The notes under the pieces: generated by a model | Told to the model about the DNA's origin: nothing | What the model saw: the letters and a program-made list of their open reading frames with translations, nothing else | Databases searched by the model: none | Assembly: GCA_045132775.1 (NCBI GenBank) | Contig: JBGUSX010000041.1 | Location: forward strand, 1 to 49,106 | Origin: SVTX01 sp045132775 | GTDB lineage: Bacteria; Bacillota; Clostridia; Oscillospirales; CAG-272 | Length of the DNA: 49,106 nt | Reading direction: 5' to 3' | Shown: positions 40,934 to 49,106 of the stretch, piece by piece | Numbering within the stretch: the first letter of the stretch is position 1 | How the letters are laid out: each line of letters starts with the position of its first letter | Position numbers and translations under genes: made by a program

Positions 40934-42607
40934 GTGCTCAGAACGCTTCATATTGAGAATATTGCGGTCGTAAAGAGTGCCGATATTGAGCTCGGCGAGG
41001 GCTTTAACGTGCTTACGGGTGAGACCGGTGCGGGTAAATCGGTCATTATAGACAGTATAAATATGCTTACGGGCGCGAAGGTATCAAGAGACGTTATACG
41101 CTCGGGTGAGTCCTTTGCATTGTCAGAGGCGGTTTTTGACGGTCTTACGGACACGGTCATTGCCCGTCTTTCAGAGCTCGGTATCGATTGCGATGACGGG
41201 GAGGCTGTTATTACCTGCAAAATGAATGCAGAGGGAAAGATGACTAACCGTATCAACGGCAGAAGCGTAACACGCACTGCCTTGCGCGACCTTGCAAGAC
41301 TTCTTATCTCTATCCACGGTCAGAATGACAGTCAGATGCTTTTCTCAAAGACTGCGTATTTTGAACTGACCGATTCCTACGGTGAGTGTTCATCCGAAAG
41401 AGAGACATACAGAGAAATTTATCACGCACTTGAGGACGTGAAGCGTAAATTGCGTGAGCTTGATACCGACGAGGAAGAGAAGGCGAGAAGACGCGATATG
41501 CTTGAGTATCAGCTCAAGGATATTGATTCGAAGAAGCTTAAGGTGGGGGAAGAAGAAGCACTTGAATCCGAAAAGCTCCGTCTTAAGAACATAGAAAAGA
41601 TAAACAAGCACATAAATTTTGCCGACAGGGTGCTCTCGGGCGGTGAACGCGGCGGTGACGTTGCATATATGCTCTCACGAGTGTCCGAATCGCTATCCAA
41701 GATATCCGACGTAATACCCGATGCCGCATCCCTTGCAGAGAGACTTATGGATATGAGCTATGAGGTCTCCGACGTTGCGGACGAGGTCAAAAAGCTATCC
41801 GATATGGATACAGAGGATGCAGATGCAAGACTTGACAAGATCGAGTCAAGGCTTGAGGTGATTTCCTCGCTGAAAAAGAGATACGGCAGGGATATAGAGT
41901 CGATAATTGAATTTCGCAGAAAAGCCGCGGCGGAGCTTGACTCAATAGAGAGCGCGGATGAAAACGCGGAAAAGTACAGACAAGAGATAGAAAAGCTCGA
42001 AGCTCAAGCCAAGAAGGCTGCGAAGCTATTGAGCGAAAAGAGAATTGCTGCGGCGAAGACAGCATCCGAGGGCATAATGCGTGAGCTTTCATATCTTGAT
42101 ATGCCCAAGGTCAAGTTCGCTATTGAGGTGACGCCTGCTTCTGAATTGTCAAATTGGGGCGCGGATAAGATCGAGTTTCTCGTTGCGACCAACTCCGGTG
42201 AGCCTATGATGCCCATCGGAGAGATCGCGTCGGGCGGCGAAATGGCGAGGATCATGCTTGCTATAAGAAGCGTGCTGAACGAAAAGGACGGTGTTTCATG
42301 CTCGGTGTATGATGAGATAGATACCGGAATTTCGGGAAAGACCTCGAGAAAGGTTGGAGTAAAGCTCCACTCTATCGCACGCGAGTCGCAGGTCATTTGC
42401 GTAACTCATTCTGCGCAGATAGCAACGCTTGCGGACACTCATTTCCTTATTAGCAAAGAGGAGATCGACGGCAGAGCGCATACGAGTATACGCGCGCTTG
42501 ATATGAGCGAGAGGATAGAGGAAGCCGCACGGATCCTTGGCGGAATCAATATCACCGATGCTCAACGGCAAGCCGCAAAAGATATGATAGAGAACATAAA
42601 CGAGTAA
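40934..42607 (+). CDS. recN: DNA repair protein RecN
   Basis: An SMC-like ATPase acting in double-strand break repair. The 557-residue protein has Walker A GETGAGKSVIIDS (about 30-42) and a long antiparallel coiled coil (about 150-350). The C-terminal signature EIASGGEMARIMLAIR and Walker B SVYDEIDTGISG follow. GTG 40934 is chosen because AAAGGAGGG (40918-40925) lies 8 nt upstream; the in-frame GTG 40928 is only 2 nt away from it. Confidence 0.95.
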   Translation: MLRTLHIENIAVVKSADIELGEGFNVLTGETGAGKSVIIDSINMLTGAKVSRDVIRSGESFALSEAVFDGLTDTVIARLSELGIDCDDGEAVITCKMNAEGKMTNRINGRSVTRTALRDLARLLISIHGQNDSQMLFSKTAYFELTDSYGECSSERETYREIYHALEDVKRKLRELDTDEEEKARRRDMLEYQLKDIDSKKLKVGEEEALESEKLRLKNIEKINKHINFADRVLSGGERGGDVAYMLSRVSESLSKISDVIPDAASLAERLMDMSYEVSDVADEVKKLSDMDTEDADARLDKIESRLEVISSLKKRYGRDIESIIEFRRKAAAELDSIESADENAEKYRQEIEKLEAQAKKAAKLLSEKRIAAAKTASEGIMRELSYLDMPKVKFAIEVTPASELSNWGADKIEFLVATNSGEPMMPIGEIASGGEMARIMLAIRSVLNEKDGVSCSVYDEIDTGISGKTSRKVGVKLHSIARESQVICVTHSAQIATLADTHFLISKEEIDGRAHTSIRALDMSERIEEAARILGGINITDAQRQAAKDMIENINE

Positions 42608-42609
42608 AT

Positions 42610-43107
42610 ATGGCACATAAAAAGACTCCGAAAACAAACGCTATGCGTATGCTTGACATAGCGAAAATACCTTATGAAATAAAGGAATATGAGGTTGACG
42701 AAAACGACCTCTCGGGCACACATATAGCCGATGAGATAGGTCTGCCTTATGAGATGGTTTTTAAGACCATAGTGACAAAAGGAGATAAGACGGGATATTG
42801 CGTATTCTGTCTGCCATGCGACAAAGAGATAGATTTCAAGGCGGCGGCGCGCGCGTCGGGTAATAAGAGCATTGAGCCCTTGCACGTAAAGGATCTGCTC
42901 GGAATCACGGGATATATCCGCGGCGGTTGCTCACCCGTCGGAATGAAGAAGAAGTTTCCCACGTTCTTTGACTCTTCTGCTTTCGGACTTGAAAAGCTCA
43001 CAGTCAGCGCGGGAATACGCGGAGCACAGCTTTTGGTCGATGCAAAGGCTATTCTCGAATACACACAGGCGACTCTTTGCGATATAGCGGTCGATCCTGT
43101 AAAATAA
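42610..43107 (+). CDS. ybaK: Cys-tRNA(Pro)/Cys-tRNA deacylase YbaK
   Basis: A 165-residue YbaK/EbsC-type editing protein that hydrolyses Cys-tRNA(Pro) formed by prolyl-tRNA synthetase error. The characteristic segments are NAMRMLDIAKIPYEIKEYEV and VFKTIVTKGDK. IRGGCSPVGMKKKFPTFFD, which includes the substrate-loop GGCSP, also matches. It starts 2 nt after the recN stop, so it is likely the last gene of the nusB run. Confidence 0.94.
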   Translation: MAHKKTPKTNAMRMLDIAKIPYEIKEYEVDENDLSGTHIADEIGLPYEMVFKTIVTKGDKTGYCVFCLPCDKEIDFKAAARASGNKSIEPLHVKDLLGITGYIRGGCSPVGMKKKFPTFFDSSAFGLEKLTVSAGIRGAQLLVDAKAILEYTQATLCDIAVDPVK

Positions 43108-43140
43108 TTTGCAAAAACGGGTGAAATTTTGATTATCTTA

Positions 43141-43169
43141 TTGAAATTTTACTATTATTATGGTATAAT
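43141..43169 (+). promoter_or_regulatory. Sigma-A type promoter of argS
   Basis: TTGAAA (43141-43146), a 17-nt spacer and TATAAT (43164-43169). The leader is only about 30 nt, so there is no room for a T-box. Confidence 0.8.
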
Positions 43170-43202
43170 ACATAGTTGTCTAAAAAGAAAGGTCAGTGAA
43201 AA

Positions 43203-44933
43203 ATGCTTAAGATAAAATTACAGATAGCCGAAAAAATACTTGACGGTGTCAAGAGCATAAATCAGGATGCGGAGCTTTCTGCCGCGGATATTGCGGCGAT
43301 GCTTGAATATCCCCCCGACACGAGCATGGGAGACCTTGCGTTTCCTTGCTTTAAGCTCTCAAAGACTCTTCGTCGCTCGCCCGTGCAGATCGCAGCGACT
43401 ATTGCCGAGGGACTTTGCGGAGGTGCGATCGGTTCTGCCGAGGCTGTAAACGGCTACCTCAACATAAAGATCTCTAATGAATATCTTGGTGAGAACGTTC
43501 TCCCCGAGATACTTGACAAAAAAGAGAATTACGGTGCTCCCAACATTGGTGAGGGCAAGACGGTCGTGCTTGACTATTCATCTCCCAACGTTGCAAAGCC
43601 CTTCCATATAGGACATCTCGGAACGACCGTTATCGGTCACGCGCTCAAGAAGCTTCATGAATTTGCAGGCTATAAGTGCGTGGGTATCAACTATCTTGGC
43701 GACTGGGGAACTCAGTTCGGTAAGCTCATCGTTGCCTACAAGCTTTGGGGTAATAAAGAGCAGATCGAAGAGGGCGGAATCGACAAGCTCGTTGAGCTCT
43801 ACGTTCGTATCAACAACACCATAAAGGGTGACGAGGAAAATGGAATACCTGCACGCAATGATCTCGCGGATCAGGCAAGAGAAGAGTTCCACAAGATGGA
43901 GATAGGCGACGAGGAGAATATCGCCCTCTGGAAGTGGTTTGTTGAAATAAGCCTTGAGGAGTATCAGAAAACGTACAAGCAGCTCGGAATCGAATTTGAC
44001 AGCTACAAGGGCGAGAGCTTCTACACCGATAAGATGCTCGCGCAGGTTGAAAAGCTACGCGAGATGAATCTTATGAAGATCGATGACGGTGCGTCTATCG
44101 TTGACCTTGAGGAGTACGGAATGCCTCCTTGTCTCATTCTCAAGCGCGACGGCTCGACCCTTTATCCCACGCGTGACATCGCGGCGGCGGTCTACAGAAA
44201 AGAGCATTACGGATTTGATAAGGCTATATACGTAACCAGCACTCAGCAGATACTCCACTTCAAGCAGTGGTTCAAGGTCGTTGAGCTTATGGGCTACGAT
44301 TGGTACGATCAGCTCGTGCATATCCCTTACGGCACGGTTTCTCTCAACGGAGCGAAGCTTGCAACGAGAACGGGTAACGTTGTGCTTCTCAAGGACCTTT
44401 TCGCACAGGCTATCGAGAAGGTAAAGGGAATTATGGCAGAGAAGAATCCCGACCTTGCAGGAAACGATGAGGTTGCAGAGGCTGTCGGTGTCGGTGCGAT
44501 AGTGTTCTATTATCTGACAAACAATCGTATCAAAGACATCAACTTCAATCTCGAGGATGCGCTCTCCTTTGACGGAAATACGGGACCCTACGTTCAGTAC
44601 ACATATGCGCGTACCTGCTCGGTGCTTGAAAAAGCTACGCACTGCGGCGGTAAGGTCGTGATCAGCTGTGACGAGGAGGCGACACTCCTCAAGACTCTCG
44701 CTCAGTTTGAGGAGAGAGTAAGAACCGCAATCAAGGATTATGAGCCTTCGGTGATCGCACGTTATATTCTCGACGTTGCGGTTGCGTTCAACAAGTTCTA
44801 CCACGAGTGCTCGATCCTCAACGCAGAGGACAACGATGTGCGCGAAACAAGAATACTGCTCACTGAGGCTACAAGATACGTGCTTGGCAGCGCGTTCTCA
44901 CTCATTTGTTTGAAGAAAACAGAGCGCATATAA
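43203..44933 (+). CDS. argS: Arginyl-tRNA synthetase
   Basis: A class I synthetase that charges tRNA(Arg). The 576-residue protein has an N-terminal Add-1 domain. The HIGH motif lies in SPNVAKPFHIGHLGTT (about 128-143). WYDQLVHIPYGTVSLNGAKL follows, and the KMSK-equivalent region reads LATRTGNVVLLKDL, which lacks the canonical KMSK Lys as in many ArgRS. The C-terminal DALR anticodon-binding domain ends with LIxLK-type residues. SD AAGAAAGG. It has its own promoter. Confidence 0.96.
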   Translation: MLKIKLQIAEKILDGVKSINQDAELSAADIAAMLEYPPDTSMGDLAFPCFKLSKTLRRSPVQIAATIAEGLCGGAIGSAEAVNGYLNIKISNEYLGENVLPEILDKKENYGAPNIGEGKTVVLDYSSPNVAKPFHIGHLGTTVIGHALKKLHEFAGYKCVGINYLGDWGTQFGKLIVAYKLWGNKEQIEEGGIDKLVELYVRINNTIKGDEENGIPARNDLADQAREEFHKMEIGDEENIALWKWFVEISLEEYQKTYKQLGIEFDSYKGESFYTDKMLAQVEKLREMNLMKIDDGASIVDLEEYGMPPCLILKRDGSTLYPTRDIAAAVYRKEHYGFDKAIYVTSTQQILHFKQWFKVVELMGYDWYDQLVHIPYGTVSLNGAKLATRTGNVVLLKDLFAQAIEKVKGIMAEKNPDLAGNDEVAEAVGVGAIVFYYLTNNRIKDINFNLEDALSFDGNTGPYVQYTYARTCSVLEKATHCGGKVVISCDEEATLLKTLAQFEERVRTAIKDYEPSVIARYILDVAVAFNKFYHECSILNAEDNDVRETRILLTEATRYVLGSAFSLICLKKTERI

Positions 44934-44972
44934 TAATTCAACAAGGTTAATAATTGAAAGGAATATAAAGAC

Positions 44973-45704
44973 ATGTCAGGACATAGTAAATGGGCTAACA
45001 TCAAGCACAAAAAGGAAAAGACCGACTCCGCGAGAGCAAAGGTGTTCACGAAGATCGGTAAGGAGATCACAATAGCTGTTAAAGAGGGTGGCGGAGATCC
45101 CGCATCCAACTCCAAGCTCCGCGATCTTATTCAGAAGGCAAAGGCTAACAACGTGCCTAACGACAATATCGAGAGGACCATCAAGAAGGCTCTCGGCGGC
45201 ACGGGTGAGTCCTACGAGGAGGTAGTTTACGAGGGCTACGGTCCCTCCGGTGTTGCGGTCATAGTTGAGGCTACTACCGACAACAGAAACAGAACTGCGG
45301 GTAACATCCGTTCATATTTCTCCAAGTATCACGGAAATATGGGACAGACAGGCTGCGTGAGCTTTATGTTTGAGGAGAAGGGCGTTATCGTTATTATGGA
45401 CGAGGACGGCGAGATCGACGAGGACAAGCTTATGGAAACTGCTCTTGAAGCCGGAGCAGAGGATTTCTCCGGTGAGGACGGAGTATTCGAGATATACACC
45501 GTTCCGGACGACGTTTACGCTATCGCGGATGCGCTCAAGGATGCCGGATATACTCTTGAAAATGCCGAAAAGACAAAGGTTCCTTCCACTACCGTTAATA
45601 TCGACAATGAGGATGATCTCAAGTTTATGAATCTTCTTATCGAGAAGCTCGAGGAAGATGACGACGTTATGGAAGTATATCACAACTGCGACAACTGCGA
45701 CTAA
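44973..45704 (+). CDS. yebC: YebC/PmpR family protein
   Basis: A 243-residue protein with the invariant N-terminus MSGHSKWANIKHKKEKTDSA, then NVPNDNIERTIKKALGG and YEGYGPSGVAVIVEATTDNR. Members are described as transcription regulators and more recently as factors relieving ribosome stalling at proline stretches. SD GAAAGGA before ATG 44973. It follows argS by 39 nt with no terminator, so they may be co-transcribed. An inverted-repeat element lies right after the stop. Confidence 0.94.
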   Translation: MSGHSKWANIKHKKEKTDSARAKVFTKIGKEITIAVKEGGGDPASNSKLRDLIQKAKANNVPNDNIERTIKKALGGTGESYEEVVYEGYGPSGVAVIVEATTDNRNRTAGNIRSYFSKYHGNMGQTGCVSFMFEEKGVIVIMDEDGEIDEDKLMETALEAGAEDFSGEDGVFEIYTVPDDVYAIADALKDAGYTLENAEKTKVPSTTVNIDNEDDLKFMNLLIEKLEEDDDVMEVYHNCDNCD

Positions 45705-45710
45705 AGTTAG

Positions 45711-45831
45711 TCAGCCTGCCGACATTTCCTGAATACTGTGTTGCTCCTCGAAGGCAGCTCGACGTAGGTAACTACGCCTTCGCTTTGCCCTCTCCGGTGC
45801 GCCTTGTTTTCAAAAAATCTCGACAGGCTGA
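45711..45831. mobile_element. 121-bp inverted-repeat element (MITE/REP-like)
   Basis: TCAGCCTGCCGA (45711-45722) is complementary to TCGACAGGCTGA (45820-45831) at 11 of 12 positions. Weaker similarity continues to about 25 bp per end (ATTT, TGAA). Inside, CGAAGGC (45749-45755) pairs with GCCTTCG (45776-45782), enclosing CGTAG-GTAA-CTACG. It has no coding capacity. It fills the gap between yebC and the flippase gene and may also terminate transcription. Confidence 0.65.
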
Positions 45832-45875
45832 TGCTTTATCTATAAAGATAATCCCAAATAATACAGGAGGCAAAA

Positions 45876-47309
45876 ATGAAACAGAATAAATGGACGCGCC
45901 TGGCATCGAACACTCTGATATTCACAATAGGTAAGTTTGTTTCGAAGCTGATCGTTATCTTTATGCTTCCGTTCTATACCTCCTATCTTTCAAGCGCGGA
46001 ATACAGCATGTCGGATCTTATTACGAATCTTTGTAATCTTTTGATCCCGATCGCGTGTCTCGGTGTGAGCGAGGGTATATTCCGCAATGCCGCCGCTAAA
46101 GAGGGGGATAAGGAATCCTTCTTTACGAACGGTGCGGTGCTTATGCTCATCGGAAGCGCGATGTTCCTGTTACTGTCGCCGCTACTCAGTCTGTTTGATT
46201 ATTTTACGGATTACGTTTGGCTGATCATAATTTACGTTCTCGCATCGAACATCCACTCGGTATGCTCGCAGTACGTCTGCGCGATAGGAAGGACAAAGCT
46301 TTTTGCCGTCCAGGGAGTAATAAATACGATGCTGACGGTATTGCTCAATATTCTTTTCCTCGTTGGATTTGATATGGGCATCAACGGCTACGTTCTTTCG
46401 ATCGTTCTTGCGGATTTTCTATCCACGGTATTTTTGGTGTTTACTGCGAAGCTTTACCGCGCGTTCAAACCCCAAAAGACGAACAGACGCGTTATGTGGG
46501 AGCTTATGAAATTCTGTCTGCCTCTCGTTCCGTCGACGGTTTTCTGGTGGATAACGGGCGTGTCGGATAGATACATGGTTGCTTATCTTTGCTCGGATGC
46601 TGAAAACGGTCTGTATGCCGCGGCATACAAGATACCTACGCTTCTGACTTACGTGGTTATCATATTTAACGATGCCTGGAAGCTGTCCGCGGTTGCCGAG
46701 TCGGATGACAGGGAAGGATGCGCCAGGTTTTATTCAGAGGTCTTTAAATACTATATTGCGGTAATGTTTGCCGGGGGCGCGATACTTGCGGTCGGTGCGC
46801 AGATATTTGCTAAAATCCTTTTTGCAGAAAGCTATTTTTCAGCGTGGGTGTATATCCCGATACTGTCTGCGGCAACCGTATTTACCTCACTTGACACCTT
46901 TCTTGGAAGTGCTTACTTTACCGTGAAGAAAACGGGAATGTCATTCTGGACGGCACTTATCGGTGCGGTGGTCAATATTGCACTGAATATTATTTTGATA
47001 CCGAGCTACGGGGCGATAGGTGCATCGATCGCAACCTATGCAAGCTACTTTATCGTATTTGTTGTCCGTGCAGTTACGATGCATAGGTTTATTCCATTCA
47101 GAATGTACCCTGTAAGGCTTATAATAAATACGGTGCTTATTACTGCGATCGCCGTCGTTATGACTTTGTGGGGAAGTGAGACGGTTGGAATTATCACATC
47201 CTGCGGAATACTGCTTGTATGCCTTGTGATCAACGGAAGACACATTTTCCTCGGTTGCCGTGATGCACTTTTGTCTATGAGGCGCAAGAAGGCGGCAAAT
47301 CGGGAATAA
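45876..47309 (+). CDS. Polysaccharide/oligosaccharide flippase (MOP superfamily, Wzx-like)
   Basis: A 477-residue membrane protein with about 12-14 helices. The N-terminal ASNTLIFTIGKFVSKLIVIF and MLPFYTSYLSSAEYSMSDLI are typical of lipopolysaccharide and exopolysaccharide flippases. MVAYLCSDAENGLYAAAYKI also fits. It would move lipid-linked glycan units across the membrane. No glycosyltransferases lie nearby, so the glycan is unknown. SD AGGAGG before ATG 45876. A clear own promoter was not found after the inverted-repeat element. Confidence 0.9.
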   Translation: MKQNKWTRLASNTLIFTIGKFVSKLIVIFMLPFYTSYLSSAEYSMSDLITNLCNLLIPIACLGVSEGIFRNAAAKEGDKESFFTNGAVLMLIGSAMFLLLSPLLSLFDYFTDYVWLIIIYVLASNIHSVCSQYVCAIGRTKLFAVQGVINTMLTVLLNILFLVGFDMGINGYVLSIVLADFLSTVFLVFTAKLYRAFKPQKTNRRVMWELMKFCLPLVPSTVFWWITGVSDRYMVAYLCSDAENGLYAAAYKIPTLLTYVVIIFNDAWKLSAVAESDDREGCARFYSEVFKYYIAVMFAGGAILAVGAQIFAKILFAESYFSAWVYIPILSAATVFTSLDTFLGSAYFTVKKTGMSFWTALIGAVVNIALNIILIPSYGAIGASIATYASYFIVFVVRAVTMHRFIPFRMYPVRLIINTVLITAIAVVMTLWGSETVGIITSCGILLVCLVINGRHIFLGCRDALLSMRRKKAANRE

Positions 47310-47344
47310 TTTACAAATAATTCACATTTATTTTTGGATTTCAC

Positions 47345-47373
47345 TTGCAAAAAAGAGAGAAATATGATATAAT
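47345..47373 (+). promoter_or_regulatory. Sigma-A type promoter of rplS
   Basis: TTGCAA (47345-47350), a 17-nt spacer and TATAAT (47368-47373). The context CACTTGCAAAA resembles the pgi and P-loop gene promoters. Confidence 0.8.
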
Positions 47374-47380
47374 CATCGTT

Positions 47381-47455
47381 GCGTGTGAAAACACATAAGT
47401 TTAAGGGTGGTCCGCTGCTATGCTCGCATGAACATCCGGATTATTAAGGAGGGCT
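47381..47455 (+). ncRNA. Structured rplS leader (possible L19 autoregulatory leader)
   Basis: The leader of about 80 nt contains GTGT-GAAA-ACAC (47383-47394). It also has an outer stem TCCG (47411-47414) with CGGA (47437-47440), enclosing ATGC-TC-GCAT (47420-47429). The SD AAGGAGGG follows directly. L19 leaders that repress rplS are known in Firmicutes; equivalence here is inferred from position and shape only. Confidence 0.45.
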
Positions 47456-47460
47456 TTAAA

Positions 47461-47808
47461 ATGGATCTTATTAAGGCTTTTACAAACGAGCAACTCAAGA
47501 CAGAGGTACCCCAGTTCAACATCGGTGACACCGTTCGTGTTCACAACAAGATCGTAGAGGGTACAAGAGAAAGAATTCAGATGTACGAGGGTACTGTTAT
47601 CGCAAAGCACGAGGGTGGCATTTCCTCCACCTTTACCGTAAGAAGAATTGCTTACGGATGCGGTGTTGAAAAGACTTTCCCCGTTCACTCTCCCAACGTA
47701 GTAGCAGTCGACGTTATCCGTAAGGGTAAGGTTCGCCGCGCTAAGCTCTACTACCTCCGCGGAAGAGTTGGTAAGGCTTCTAAGGTTAAGGAAGATCTCA
47801 CAAAGTAA
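47461..47808 (+). CDS. rplS: 50S ribosomal protein L19
   Basis: A 115-residue ribosomal protein at the 30S-50S interface. FNIGDTVRVHNKIVEGTRER (18-37), IQMYEGTVIAKHEGG and FPVHSPNVVAVDVIRKGKVR are clear. The frame is open from 47407, but ATG 47461 gives the family N-terminus and has AAGGAGGG in place. It is transcribed alone here, away from the usual rpsP-rimM-trmD partners. Codon use is that of a highly expressed gene. Confidence 0.97.
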   Translation: MDLIKAFTNEQLKTEVPQFNIGDTVRVHNKIVEGTRERIQMYEGTVIAKHEGGISSTFTVRRIAYGCGVEKTFPVHSPNVVAVDVIRKGKVRRAKLYYLRGRVGKASKVKEDLTK

Positions 47809-47821
47809 TAATTCTTTTCTT

Positions 47822-47864
47822 AAAAATATCGGAGAGTCGATCATGTCGGCTCTCCGATATTTTT
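47822..47864. terminator. Bidirectional intrinsic terminator
   Basis: AAAAATATCGGAGAG (47822-47836) pairs perfectly with CTCTCCGATATTTTT (47850-47864). It ends rplS and, on the other strand, the ROK-like gene, whose stop codon at 47863-47865 overlaps its edge. Confidence 0.95.
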
Positions 47865-48900
47865 ATGTTTGAATATAGCGTTTGACGAGGGAAAACACCG
47901 TGCTGCGCAGAATTCCGTGTATTTGCAGATCGTTTGATACACAGGTTCTCACCTTTAAAATAGGTGAATTTTTGCCCGATAATGCAAATGCGCGCGTTAT
48001 CTTTTTAGCGGTAACATCATCGGGGGTATGAAGGTCCGATTCAATGAGAATGTATGACGGGGAAAATGCCGCATCCATAAATTCGCACAGCCTGATGAAA
48101 ATATTGTCTATGTCATCTTTGGAAGAGAGGTGAGGATGACACAAGTGGTTTTTCTCATTTTCGGTCAAGAGCTTTTCGGGTGAGCATACAGTCTTTGAGC
48201 CGTCTCTATAGCAATGAAATGCCAAAAGGCTTTTACCTACAAATATGTATGAAGCTCCGTTCATTTTATCTGTTCCTTTCGCGCTATATCGCATTGCTTC
48301 ACAAATTGCATCCGATACAGTGAGATGCGTTTCGGGAGTTTTTCTGAATATCTCGTATATGGCGTGCGAAACGGTGTCTTTTTGACGTATTGACGGGAGA
48401 ATTGCTTGATATGGTAAGCTTACTGTTCGGCTTTTATGATCATTGTCCGCGTAGAGAACCGAGATCGCTGAAAATGAATATCCCGAATGCCGTACTGAAA
48501 GACCGCAACGCGAGAGGAAGATGTTTACGTTGTCGTCAAAAGGGATAGACGAATCGTAGCTGTATGAAGAGTCAAAAAGAATAGAGGCATCATTTGCAAC
48601 AATGCTCATTTTAAAGCGCGGAGTCGAAAAGTCTATCAGCAGAATGCGAACTGTATCGCGTAAAAAAAGATGGAGCCTCGGTCTTTCTTTTACGTTAAGA
48701 GAGAAGAGCTTTTCACACATAAATCCGCTTTCGATCAAGGCGTTGGCGACCTTGGAGGCGGTAACCTTGCAGACCCCCGTGTCTTCGCAAACAGAGGTGC
48801 GCGAAGGTGCGTTGTCGGAAAGGAATGCACGGACGAGATCATTGAACAATTCTGACCGCATATTTATCTTTATTTTTCTGAAGCCGGGCATATTTTTCAC
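47863..48900 (-). CDS. Winged-helix regulator with degenerate ROK-like domain
   Basis: A 345-residue protein. Residues about 14-62 form a winged helix-turn-helix (SRTSVCEDTGVCKVTASKVANALIES, in two helices). The rest resembles a ROK sugar-kinase-like regulator, starting RILLIDFSTPRFKMSIV where ROK proteins have DxGxT. The ATP-binding Gly residues and the Cys-rich zinc motif are not visible, so it is probably non-catalytic. The start is GTG 48900, or ATG 48891 (MPGFRKIK). It has its own promoter and may act on a distant sugar or cell-wall gene. Confidence 0.65.
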   Translation of the reverse strand: MKNMPGFRKIKINMRSELFNDLVRAFLSDNAPSRTSVCEDTGVCKVTASKVANALIESGFMCEKLFSLNVKERPRLHLFLRDTVRILLIDFSTPRFKMSIVANDASILFDSSYSYDSSIPFDDNVNIFLSRCGLSVRHSGYSFSAISVLYADNDHKSRTVSLPYQAILPSIRQKDTVSHAIYEIFRKTPETHLTVSDAICEAMRYSAKGTDKMNGASYIFVGKSLLAFHCYRDGSKTVCSPEKLLTENEKNHLCHPHLSSKDDIDNIFIRLCEFMDAAFSPSYILIESDLHTPDDVTAKKITRAFALSGKNSPILKVRTCVSNDLQIHGILRSTVFSLVKRYIQT

Positions 48901-48925
48901 CGTAAATAATCAAATTTTCCTTTAC

Positions 48926-48954
48926 ATTATAAGATATTTTGCGTACTTTGTCAA
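48926..48954 (-). promoter_or_regulatory. Consensus sigma-A promoter of the ROK-like gene
   Basis: On the minus strand TTGACA (48949-48954), a 17-nt spacer and TATAAT (48926-48931), about 26 nt before the start codon. Confidence 0.85.
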
Positions 48955-48960
48955 TAGAGG

Positions 48961-49106
48961 AAGAAAAGTGCGAAAAAACATAAAATAATTTTCAAAAATC
49001 TGTGTTGTAAAGAGATATGACCCAAAAAGGTAAAAAATAATAAAGATATGGTCAAATATGCAATTGGAAGCATCGGAACGGAGCCGTAGGCGGAGTGGAG
49101 AGGCTT
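48961..49106. other. Intergenic end of window, no gene seen
   Basis: AT-rich DNA up to about 49050, then a GC-richer stretch (GGAACGGAGCCGTAGGCGG onwards) cut by the window edge. It has no ORF and no complete hairpin, and may be the start of another intergenic repeat. Confidence 0.35.

Noticed and set aside
43108..43202. T-box riboswitch upstream of argS
   Set aside because: The promoter at 43141-43169 leaves only about 30 nt of leader, too short for a T-box.

Overview
The window is a 49 kb chromosomal segment from a low-to-moderate GC Firmicute of the class Clostridia. An uncultured gut lineage near Oscillospirales or Christensenellales is my guess, from gene style rather than any search. 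Supporting signs are the spore-lineage block SpoVB/YabM-like, MazG, HU, RqcP, YabP, YabQ and DivIC, and the block nusB, xseA, xseB, ispA, tlyA, nadK, argR, recN. Further signs are cdaA-cdaR, mecA, strong Shine-Dalgarno sites (GGAGG type), GTG and TTG starts, and sigma-A promoters with 17-nt spacers. I see no tRNA, rRNA, phage, transposase or CRISPR array.

Layout. Positions 1-259 hold hairpins and a dispersed repeat, ending in a long palindrome at the start of a D-Ala-D-Ala carboxypeptidase gene. Then come pgi, a tiny P-loop ATPase, an Lrp regulator, an aminotransferase and a membrane protein (1.5-6.0 kb). From 6.1 to about 22.1 kb runs a dense plus-strand series. It contains c-di-AMP synthesis (cdaA-cdaR), an FAD dehydrogenase, recJ, a RelA/SpoT stringent factor, dtd, a HemZ-like radical SAM enzyme, an amidohydrolase and the spore/division block. 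A bidirectional terminator at 22.13 kb separates this from minus-strand genes: an AEC transporter with a uracil-DNA glycosylase, and mecA. Plus-strand genes resume with an XPD/DinG-type helicase, an AspT-like aminotransferase and a radical SAM protein.

The accessory part lies at 29.5-34.2 kb. Two paralogous secreted proteins sit here; the first stops exactly where a 116-bp element with inverted-repeat ends begins. The second is a 675-residue surface protein with a Thr/Pro repeat stalk and a GCGG-hydrophobic-KKKED C-terminus. Beside them on the minus strand are a small membrane protein and an SGNH-fold protein lacking its catalytic residues.

From 34.3 to 43.1 kb is a housekeeping run: nusB, a TsaD-like M22 protein, xseAB, ispA, a PAP2-like protein, tlyA, nadK, argR, recN and ybaK. 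It is followed by argS, yebC, a 121-bp inverted-repeat element, a flippase, rplS with a structured leader, and a degenerate ROK-like regulator on the minus strand.

No complete new defence or mobile system is evident. The best candidates for something undescribed are the secreted paralog pair with its unusual anchor and CxC-flanked acidic loop, two small inverted-repeat element families, and a structured segment just upstream of the stringent-factor gene.
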